Below are positions 57,577 to 64,000 of a stretch of 64,000 nt of DNA, in pieces. Origin of the DNA: Staphylococcus equorum (GTDB taxonomy: Bacteria > Bacillota > Bacilli > Staphylococcales > Staphylococcaceae); NCBI RefSeq assembly GCF_029024965.1, contig NZ_CP118982.1:2170001-2234000 (forward strand), written 5' to 3'. A program made the translations under genes and the position numbers. Each line of letters begins with the position of its first letter. Position 1 is the first letter of the stretch. The notes beneath the pieces were generated by a model. That model did no database searches, was not told where the DNA came from, and saw only the letters and a program-made list of their open reading frames with translations.

Positions 57577-58374
57577 CTATATTTTTGTTTTTTCATTTGC
57601 TTTAATAAACTCTCCCACAACGTCGAGGAACTTTTCTTGCTGTTCTATAAATGGATATAAACCTGATTTTTCGAACACTTCAAACGAAACATCCCCGATA
57701 TAGTCACCCACTTCCTTAGCTTCTACAACGGTTGTTCTTTCACCGTGTTGCCCAGCGATAATTAAAGTTGGTAAATGGATTTCCCCTAAATAATGCATTA
57801 TTTGATTATTATTAAATGATTCCTTTACTGCTGTTAATTCAGCTTTCGTAGCAATTGCATTGGTATCATCTACTTGTTTTAAAACCTTTTTAGCTGCGCG
57901 TTTTGAATAATATAAATGCTTATCAAAAAACTTTTGTTGCGCTTCTTGTTCCCAATTACGTACTTTATCTGAATATTTGCGATACAAACGTTCTTCAGGT
58001 GTTATTTCATTAAGTAGCGTTGGATTCACTAATGTCAGTGTCGTTGCCATCTCTGAATATTGAGCAACAAATGAGGCTGCAACTGATCCGCCTAATTCAT
58101 GGCCAATTAATGAACATTCTGGAATATATAAATAATCTAATAGCGCTTTAATATCTTCTGCATATGTTTTAAATTCAATACCATTTGGTTTATCTGAGTA
58201 ACCATGGCCTCTTAAATCAATAAGCACAACCTGATGTGTTTTATTAAAAGCATTTTCAAGTTCATTGTAAATAGATAAATTATCTAAGGCAGTGTGTATC
58301 ATTACAATAGCATTGCCCTCACCACTTGTTCTGTAATTCAAAGCGACACCATCTTTTGTTGTAAATAAATTCAT
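57577..58374 (-). CDS. Alpha/beta hydrolase
   Basis: A 265-residue alpha/beta hydrolase: VMIHTALDN, LIDLRGHGYSDKP, elbow LIGHELGGSVAASF where the nucleophile position is Glu (GHELG), and acid-bearing IAGQHGERTTV. No clear His is visible at the usual late position (FEKSGLYPFIEQQ where GHxxxxE is usual), so catalysis is doubtful. Starts three bases after the HAD gene, probably one operon. It is a relative of the hydrolase at 55055-55867. Confidence 0.82.
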   Translation of the reverse strand: MNLFTTKDGVALNYRTSGEGNAIVMIHTALDNLSIYNELENAFNKTHQVVLIDLRGHGYSDKPNGIEFKTYAEDIKALLDYLYIPECSLIGHELGGSVAASFVAQYSEMATTLTLVNPTLLNEITPEERLYRKYSDKVRNWEQEAQQKFFDKHLYYSKRAAKKVLKQVDDTNAIATKAELTAVKESFNNNQIMHYLGEIHLPTLIIAGQHGERTTVVEAKEVGDYIGDVSFEVFEKSGLYPFIEQQEKFLDVVGEFIKANEKTKI

Positions 58375-58377
58375 TGA

Positions 58378-59076
58378 TTATCTTCCTTTCTTCGCTATAG
58401 ATAATATTTTTAATAATTCTTCAGTACTTCTAATCGTAAAATCTATTTCTTCAGGTAATGGTTCTACTTCAACATCATCGTCTTCCTTGAACCAAACGCT
58501 AATCATTCCCATCGCTCTCGCAGGTGCAACATCATTTAACGGATCATCACCCACATACATCGTTTCTTCTGGTTTTGTCCCTAATTGGGATAACATATCT
58601 TCAAAAATCTTAGGATGTGGCTTACGATAACCTACTGTTTCAGATGTAGACAAATAGTTAATCGCATCTTCTACACCTAAAGTATGCATACGAAATTGTT
58701 TAATTTTCGACTTTCCATTTGCGATTACACCCGTGAGGTAGCCATTACTTGTTAACTTTTCAAGTGTATAAAGCGTGTCGTAATAAGGAAATACATAACG
58801 ATAAAAATGCATTTCAAAATCATTAAATAAGTCTTTCCACGTTAAGCGATCAACATGAAAATCTTTAATAATTGCTTTGTACAACTCTGGTTTATCATGA
58901 TCTTCATCGTCATCTAATTCTATAAATTTTTTCTTAAAATCTTCAAGTTGTATACGTACTAAATAATCATGAAACCTTTCATACTGTTCTTCTATAAATT
59001 TTTCGCGTGATTTTTTTCGATCTAAAAGTGTACCTTCTAAGTCAAAGACGACCGCTTTTACTTGTGTTAAGTCCAT
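58378..59076 (-). CDS. HAD-family hydrolase
   Basis: A 232-residue HAD phosphatase. Motif I is FDLEGTLLD: the first Asp nucleophile is kept but the second is Glu. Motif II reads VIANGKS, without the usual Thr/Ser, motif III has Lys in YRKPHPKIF, and motif IV is YVGDDPLNDV. A four-helix cap lies at about 20-85. Three tandem ATGs occur; the third (59076) is best spaced from AGAGGT. Pairs with the hydrolase gene downstream. Substrate unknown. Confidence 0.87.
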   Translation of the reverse strand: MDLTQVKAVVFDLEGTLLDRKKSREKFIEEQYERFHDYLVRIQLEDFKKKFIELDDDEDHDKPELYKAIIKDFHVDRLTWKDLFNDFEMHFYRYVFPYYDTLYTLEKLTSNGYLTGVIANGKSKIKQFRMHTLGVEDAINYLSTSETVGYRKPHPKIFEDMLSQLGTKPEETMYVGDDPLNDVAPARAMGMISVWFKEDDDVEVEPLPEEIDFTIRSTEELLKILSIAKKGR

Positions 59077-59150
59077 CATCATTACCTCTTTAATTCAAAC
59101 TTTTACTTTAATTCATGCTTAACTGTATATATTCATCTATTTATACTTCG

Positions 59151-60101
59151 TTATTCATACATGCGTGGTTGTGTAATCAAGATATAGAATAATACTGGTA
59201 TACCCAGTAAAGCGAGTATAATACTTGCAGGCACTTGGAATGGTTCTAAAACAACACTTCCTAACCAATCTGAAAGCACCATAATTGTACCACCAATAAT
59301 CATATTAAGTATCATTTGTTGCCCTAAATCATAATGACCACTGTGTCGCCGCACAAGTTGTGGTATAACCATACCAATAAAGCCAATAATACCAACAAAA
59401 GCAACGATTACTGCAGTTAAAATTGATGCAATCAACAACACGCTATATGTCATGCTTTGAACATTTAAACCTAATGATTTGGCTCGTAAATCGCCAAGTT
59501 GTAATAATTTAATTTTAGAAATCATGCTTAATAAAATAATAACACCAATGAGTAGCACTGTGCCAATGTATACCACTTCGTTATATTCAGCTGAAGAGAA
59601 TCCACCAAACATATAATTGACAATATTATTCATTTTATTTTGATTAAATATAATGAGTATATATAGAAAGGCGTTAAATAAAGCCCCTATCATGATACCC
59701 GATAATATCAATGTTCTAATCGGATACCCCCTCGACATCGCTATCGTTAGAGCAAGGACTAAAATCAATGTAATAATACTGAATGCAACTGAAAATATTG
59801 GCAACCAAATAAATGACATTCCTAGGACGACAGCCAAGCCTGATCCAAATGTTGCCCCGCTCGCTAACCCTAATGTAAAACTATCTGCTAATGGATTATT
59901 TAATAAGGTTTGAAACATATGGCCTGCAAGTGTTAAACCAATACCTGCAAGCAATGCTTGTAGTGTTCTTGGTATTCTAACTTGAAAGAGGATAGTTTGG
60001 GTCAGTGCGTTGCCGATATCCCCAATACTCCATAATAAACTTAGCAATATGCTAGCAATGAGTACTGTTAGCCATATTATGATTGATTTATAGTACTGCA
60101 T
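59151..60101 (-). CDS. FecCD-family permease (BtuC/heme/siderophore type)
   Basis: A 316-residue permease: RIPRTLQALLAGIGLTLAGHMFQTLLNNPLADSFTLGLASGATFG and GIIGFIGMVIPQLVRRHSGHYD. As a homodimer it would pair with the lipoprotein gene at 60242-61129, 140 bases upstream. No ATPase gene is next to it. The ribosome site is weak. Cargo is not certain: iron chelate, heme or corrinoid. Confidence 0.9.
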   Translation of the reverse strand: MQYYKSIIIWLTVLIASILLSLLWSIGDIGNALTQTILFQVRIPRTLQALLAGIGLTLAGHMFQTLLNNPLADSFTLGLASGATFGSGLAVVLGMSFIWLPIFSVAFSIITLILVLALTIAMSRGYPIRTLILSGIMIGALFNAFLYILIIFNQNKMNNIVNYMFGGFSSAEYNEVVYIGTVLLIGVIILLSMISKIKLLQLGDLRAKSLGLNVQSMTYSVLLIASILTAVIVAFVGIIGFIGMVIPQLVRRHSGHYDLGQQMILNMIIGGTIMVLSDWLGSVVLEPFQVPASIILALLGIPVLFYILITQPRMYE

Positions 60102-60241
60102 TTTTTTGCCACGCTTTCAATGAAATCTTTCAATTATTACAATATCATCTGTTAATGCTTAACACTACACCTGCCTCTATAAATGCCAGGAATTTCATAA
60201 GCTCAAGATTGTACGGTAATATGGTTATAGCGATAAATATG

Positions 60242-61129
60242 CTACTCTTTGTATATGGCTTCTTTTAAAGCTTTTAGTCCATCATCAATACGTGGACCGG
60301 GACGCGAAATTTCATCGCCATCCACAGCTTCAACCTGATTTTGTTGCACTGCTTTTATGTCACTAAATCCACCACGATTATTTAATATTTTTTGATATTC
60401 GGCTTTAGAAATACCCATTGTCGAAATCATAATATCTGGATTCTTCTTAATAATTGCTTCTTTACTTACTTTTTGCCAACCTTCTAAATTCGAAAAACTA
60501 TTCGTTGCGTTTAATTCGCTTAACATATCATCAAAAAAAGTGTTATTACCCGCTGTAAATATTTCTGGTTCAGAAGATACTTCCATAAACACTTTTTGCG
60601 GTTTAGCATCTTTTGGTACAGATGCTTTCACTTCTTTAATATTTTGTTTTGTCTCTTTAATGAGTGCATTTGCCTCATCCTCTTTACCAGTCACCTGCCC
60701 AATTTGTTTAAATGTGCTATACATTTCAGTAATTGACTGTGCATCTTTCACGTAGACTATTTTAACGCCACTATCTTTAAGCGTATTTAATATATCACTA
60801 CTTGTCGCTTTCTGGGATTCATGCGCTAAAATTAAATCTGGTTTTGCTTTTAATAAGGATTCTTTATTTAATTTCATTGCATCAAACTGCTGCTTATCTT
60901 TAACTTCTTGCGGATAATCATCAACAGTGGAGACACCCACAATATTATTTCCTAATCCTAATTCATACAATATCTCCGTATTACTAGGCATCAACGATAT
61001 TATCCTATCATAAGATTGTTTGTCCGAATTCTTTGCTTTCTCTTTCGTTTGGTCTTCGTTTGTTCCACAAGCTGCTAATAAAAATACTAAAACAATAAAA
61101 AGATAAAATATTTTATGAGGTCTTTTCAC
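60242..61129 (-). CDS. BtuF-like substrate-binding lipoprotein
   Basis: A 295-residue cluster A-II binding protein. Lipobox LAAC, Cys21. YDRIISLMPSNTEILYELGLGNNIVGVSTVDDYP is the BtuF/cobalamin-type N-lobe; LLKAKPDLILAHES and VQQNQVEAVDGDEISRPGPRIDDGLKALKEAIY are the usual C-lobe parts. Likely binds a corrinoid or an iron complex; I cannot decide which. I see no Fur box ahead. Confidence 0.88.
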   Translation of the reverse strand: MKRPHKIFYLFIVLVFLLAACGTNEDQTKEKAKNSDKQSYDRIISLMPSNTEILYELGLGNNIVGVSTVDDYPQEVKDKQQFDAMKLNKESLLKAKPDLILAHESQKATSSDILNTLKDSGVKIVYVKDAQSITEMYSTFKQIGQVTGKEDEANALIKETKQNIKEVKASVPKDAKPQKVFMEVSSEPEIFTAGNNTFFDDMLSELNATNSFSNLEGWQKVSKEAIIKKNPDIMISTMGISKAEYQKILNNRGGFSDIKAVQQNQVEAVDGDEISRPGPRIDDGLKALKEAIYKE

Positions 61130-61245
61130 GTCGTAATCTCCTAGTTCATATTTTTCTTTATCATATCAAAATTCAGCCCAATTTTAATTAACAAACCTAA
61201 ATTTTTTCTATAAATACACATTTAATGGTGAAATCACTAAAAAAA

Positions 61246-61275
61246 CACCAAACGACTGCTATCAGTCATTTGATG
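61246..61275 (-). terminator. Terminator after the MerR gene
   Basis: CAAACGACTG / CAGTCATTTG stem with ctat loop; seven T on the minus strand. Confidence 0.78.
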
Positions 61276-61328
61276 CCTAATTAAGCGTTTATGTCATATT
61301 TTATAAACAACTTCAATGGAAGACAAAT

Positions 61329-62099
61329 TTAACTTAAATTATCTTCTTTATTAACAAATATACGCATTGTTTGAATTAAATAATGATGGAAATCATCGTT
61401 TCGATTTTTGTTAATATTCTTTATAAATCGCTCATCTTGTTCATACGTATGTGCCATATATTCGATAAATTGATCATCACAATTAGGCACTTGAATCGAT
61501 AAAATACATTTGAGTTCTTCAATATTGTCAACTGCTTGATTAGGTGTAACACCTTTATTTTGTAGTTGATTCATTTTATTAAAAAACGCTTCAAGTTGCT
61601 GTGCTATTTTATCATAATCAGACTGTTGTTGATTTTTAGTTTTTCGAGCGTTATTTTGTTCAAATGCTTGGTAGTAATTAGAATCTTTATATTTGCTGTA
61701 TGCTTCACGCTCATATTGTCCGGTTAAATCAAATCCATTGAAATCTTTAATCTCCAACGCCTCATATTGATGGTTTTCAAAATGTTCTTCTAACTTTTCT
61801 AATATACGATTGAATTGATTACGTTTGTCTAAAACAATTTCATAACGAGTACTAAGAATTTCATTCTTTTCAGTTATAGTGCTTTCAAAATATTGTTTTA
61901 TTTCTTCTAACGTTAATTCTAGCGCTCTTAAAAATAAAATATGTTGTAGTTTCGTTAAATTTTCCATGTTATATGATCTGTAACCTTGCTCATATACTTG
62001 ATTTGGTATTAATAGACCTATCTCATGGTAGTAACGTAATGTACGTGTACTTATACCCGTGATATTTGCAATGTCTTTCGGACTAAATTGTTGTTTCAT
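61329..62099 (-). CDS. TipAL/Mta-like MerR regulator
   Basis: A 256-residue MerR-family protein: DNA-binding domain (1-72; FSPKDIANITGISTRTLRYYHEIGLLIPNQVYEQGYRSYN), dimer coiled coil (75-115), and a C-terminal domain (about 120-250) with FNGFDLTGQYEREAYSKYKDSNYYQAFEQ, the TipAS drug-recognition pattern. Relatives (TipAL, Mta, SkgA) sense thiopeptides or other drugs and activate exporters. AGGAGG precedes the ATG. Autoregulation is likely from the promoter just upstream. Confidence 0.88.
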   Translation of the reverse strand: MKQQFSPKDIANITGISTRTLRYYHEIGLLIPNQVYEQGYRSYNMENLTKLQHILFLRALELTLEEIKQYFESTITEKNEILSTRYEIVLDKRNQFNRILEKLEEHFENHQYEALEIKDFNGFDLTGQYEREAYSKYKDSNYYQAFEQNNARKTKNQQQSDYDKIAQQLEAFFNKMNQLQNKGVTPNQAVDNIEELKCILSIQVPNCDDQFIEYMAHTYEQDERFIKNINKNRNDDFHHYLIQTMRIFVNKEDNLS

Positions 62100-62120
62100 T
62101 TATCTCGCCTCCTATAACGC

Positions 62121-62151
62121 AGTATGTAGTATAACGTTACGTGAAGGTCAA
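62121..62151 (-). promoter_or_regulatory. MerR-type promoter with long spacer
   Basis: On the minus strand TTGACC (62151-62146), a 19-base spacer and CATACT (62126-62121). The spacer holds TTCACGTAACGTTAT, a near palindrome like the TipAL and Mta operators. The over-long spacer is the mark of MerR-activated promoters. The predicted start leaves a 5' UTR of only about 15 bases. Confidence 0.8.
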
Positions 62152-62159
62152 CCTCTTTT

Positions 62160-62795
62160 TTAATTTTCAAAATAAGCATCTAAAAATGTATATTTTGTAT
62201 TTATTTTACCGTTAAAATAATTTTTACCAAAATTATCTAACAATGCGTGGAATTCGTTAGCATCTTGATTTGAAAAATCATTTGGTAGTTTAATGTGTCG
62301 TTTTAATTGTTCATAACTGTTTGTTTGCGTATATCCTAATTTTCGATATAGCCTCCTTGAATAACTGTCTGCAATAAACTCAACGCCTCCAAAGACATAT
62401 ACAATGAGTACATCAGCTGTCTCACTGCCAATGCCTTTAATTGCTATCAACGCTTTTCTCAAGTCTTGTTTATAATGATCATTAATCTCCTGGTAATCAA
62501 AATCATAGTGCTCCAACCAAGTTAATAAAGAGAGAATTGTTTGCGCCTTATTTTTATAAAATCCACTCGATTTAATTAATATTTGTAACTCTTCTATCTT
62601 TAAATTCAAGATGTGTTGTGGTTCTAAATGTGTTGCTTGCTTTAAAGATTCAATTGCATATGCTGCATTTCGCCAATTCGTATTCTGAACGAGAATCGCG
62701 CCCAACATAACTTCTATTTTTGATTCTGCCGGCCACCAACCCTGTGGACCCATGTGATCATATAGTAGTTGATATAACGTTTTTGTATCCAACAT
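62160..62795 (-). CDS. Endonuclease III-superfamily DNA glycosylase, MagIII-like
   Basis: A 211-residue HhH-GPD protein. Helix-hairpin-helix IKGIGSETADVLIVYVFG, and the conserved catalytic Asp in FIADSYSRRLYRKLG. The Lys of bifunctional endonuclease III is Glu here and there are no C-terminal iron-sulfur cysteines, so it should be a glycosylase without lyase activity, close to COG2231/MagIII 3-methyladenine glycosylases (GPQGWWPAESKIEVMLGAILVQNTNW is typical). ATG at 62795 with GGGGG ahead is preferred to the ATG at 62807. Confidence 0.87.
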   Translation of the reverse strand: MLDTKTLYQLLYDHMGPQGWWPAESKIEVMLGAILVQNTNWRNAAYAIESLKQATHLEPQHILNLKIEELQILIKSSGFYKNKAQTILSLLTWLEHYDFDYQEINDHYKQDLRKALIAIKGIGSETADVLIVYVFGGVEFIADSYSRRLYRKLGYTQTNSYEQLKRHIKLPNDFSNQDANEFHALLDNFGKNYFNGKINTKYTFLDAYFEN

Positions 62796-62854
62796 AGTAT
62801 CCCCCATCCCTCTTCAACTTTAAGTTTTATAATTATTTGTAAGTTAATTTATTA

Positions 62855-62938
62855 AAAAAGAGCGAGCAACAATTTGTTATTGGATAAGTTGCTAAACTAT
62901 CTAATCCATACAAATCTATTACTCACTCTCGTTAAGTG
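62855..62938 (-). terminator. Terminator after argS
   Basis: Long hairpin on the minus strand: GAGAGTGAG with TTGCTCGCTCTT as outer stem (with G-U pairs) and ATTTGT/ACAAAT plus TGGAT/TATCCA inside, then six T. Confidence 0.75.
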
Positions 62939-62962
62939 AATCTTATCATTTTAAACTTTTAC

Positions 62963-64000
62963 TTACATAGATTCTGGTGCATTAACGCCGACTAAATCTA
63001 ATGCATTATGCATTGTGATTTTGACTGCATTAATAAGCGCGATTAACGCTGTTGTCTTTTCAACATCATCTGTTAATACTTTTTCCGCATTATAGAATTT
63101 ATGGAAGTGAGATGCTAACTCTTGAATATAATTTGTAATTCTATGAGGTGCTCTTTGAACTGCTGAACTTTCAATCATTGTTTCGAATTCAGCTATTTTT
63201 TTCAATAAATCAATTGCTTTTGCATTTGTGATATATGAAAAATCCGCTTCTTTTGAAGGTTTAATCCCTCTTTCTTCAGCTTGTTTCAAAATCGAACAAA
63301 TACGTGCATGTGCATACTGTGCATAATACACTGGATTGTCTTGAGATTCTTGTTTCGCTAGTTCCATATCAAAGTCAAAATGTGTATCCGGACTACGCAT
63401 TGTTAAGAAATAACGCGCAGCATCTACGCCAACTTCATCCATAATTTCACGTAACGTAATTGCATTACCTGTACGTTTACTCATTTTCACTTCTTGTCCA
63501 TCTTGCATTAAGCGAACCATTTGCATAATTTGGATCTCAAGGCGATCTTTTTCTACACCGAATGTTTCTAACGAAGCTTTCAAACGATTGATATAACCGT
63601 GATGGTCTGCACCAAATAAGTTGATTAACACATCGTTGCCACGTTCTATTTTATCAAAATGATAAGCGATATCTGGCAAGAAGTACGTGTAGTTGCCGTC
63701 TTTCTTAATTAATACTCTATCTTTATCATCTTTGAAATCAGTCGTACGTAACCACGTTGCACCATCTTGTTCATACGTATAGCCAAGGTTTGTCATTTTA
63801 TCTAAAACTTTTTTAATTTCGCCTTTTTCGTATAAAGATGTTTCACTAAACCAACTGTCAAAGTGTGTATTGAAATCAGACAAGTCTGTTCTTAATTTTT
63901 CCATCTCATAATCGACACCGAGTTGTCTAAACGTTTTTATACGTTCGTCCTCTGAAAGGTCTTTTAACTCAGGTTGTTTGTCAGCTAAATCTTTACCGAT
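62963..64000 (-). CDS. argS: Arginyl-tRNA synthetase (5' part outside window)
   Basis: The frame stays open to the right edge, so 345 C-terminal residues are seen. Catalytic-domain parts [40 protein letters not shown] and the KMSKS loop as [13 protein letters not shown], then the anticodon-binding helical domain [18 protein letters not shown] to the C-terminus VGVNAPESM. It charges tRNA-Arg. The ATG at 63904 is internal and is not the start. Confidence 0.97.
   Translation of the reverse strand: MGKDLADKQPELKDLSEDERIKTFRQLGVDYEMEKLRTDLSDFNTHFDSWFSETSLYEKGEIKKVLDKMTNLGYTYEQDGATWLRTTDFKDDKDRVLIKKDGNYTYFLPDIAYHFDKIERGNDVLINLFGADHHGYINRLKASLETFGVEKDRLEIQIMQMVRLMQDGQEVKMSKRTGNAITLREIMDEVGVDAARYFLTMRSPDTHFDFDMELAKQESQDNPVYYAQYAHARICSILKQAEERGIKPSKEADFSYITNAKAIDLLKKIAEFETMIESSAVQRAPHRITNYIQELASHFHKFYNAEKVLTDDVEKTTALIALINAVKITMHNALDLVGVNAPESM

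Overview
The window is a stretch of core chromosome from a low-GC Gram-positive bacterium of the genus Staphylococcus. The gene order from argS (right edge) through sarA, mnh2, mntABC, the tag/tar wall teichoic acid cluster, pbp4/abcA, nupC, fhuCBG, dhaKLM, graXRS, a pit phosphate locus, an SsaA-like hydrolase and sarX is the well known S. aureus/CoNS backbone. Protein sequences such as SarA, GraS, TagB and MnhA2 are clearly diverged from S. aureus, so this is a non-aureus species; I cannot name it from the sequence. I see no rRNA, tRNA, prophage, insertion sequence or CRISPR array.

Layout, left to right. 1-7.6 kb: a truncated MFS exporter, a DUF456 membrane protein with a sugar-efflux-type MFS gene, a LysR regulator, a DUF402 protein with a histidine-rich tail, a MetE-like methyltransferase, a cupin, a YebC-type regulator and SarX. 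7.9-15 kb: a BI-1-like membrane protein, a LysM-CHAP wall hydrolase with a WalR box, Pit/DUF47 phosphate uptake, and the antimicrobial-peptide sensor graXRS. 15-31 kb: acetyltransferase, anchored esterase, YkvI transporter, dhaKLM (with a cre site), fhuCBG (with a Fur box), YitT protein, NupC, and the divergent abcA/pbp4 pair. 31-41 kb: teichoic acid genes tagD, X, B, G, H, A, an M50-like membrane protein, and mntR/mntABC with an MntR operator. 42-51 kb: a CPA antiporter, the seven-gene mnh2 Na+/H+ antiporter and a degenerate tyrosine recombinase. 51-64 kb: a DUF1659/DUF2922 pair, a DMT permease, an orphan HlyD adaptor, sarA, hydrolases, a WalR-box secreted protein, a FecCD/BtuF-type uptake pair without ATPase, a TipAL-like MerR regulator, a MagIII-like DNA glycosylase and the 3' part of argS.

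Themes. Much of the region serves the envelope: teichoic acid synthesis and export, PBP4, wall hydrolases, cation and metal homeostasis, and sensing of cationic peptides, with the regulators SarA, SarX, GraRS and (by its boxes) WalR, Fur, MntR and CcpA. The most unusual points are: (1) vraFG, normally directly after graS, is absent and a short structured noncoding stretch sits there instead, and the GraS sensing loop has lost one of its three acidic residues; (2) rbf is absent between sarX and the BI-1-like gene; (3) the mntC 3' UTR folds into two perfect 13-bp hairpins with C-rich anti-Shine-Dalgarno loops and is followed by a run of palindromes and direct repeats, possibly a form of the RsaC RNA; (4) a consensus promoter plus terminator between yitT and nupC defines an unannotated ~190-nt RNA with several C-rich stretches; (5) a recombinase relative next to mnh2 appears to lack its catalytic residues.
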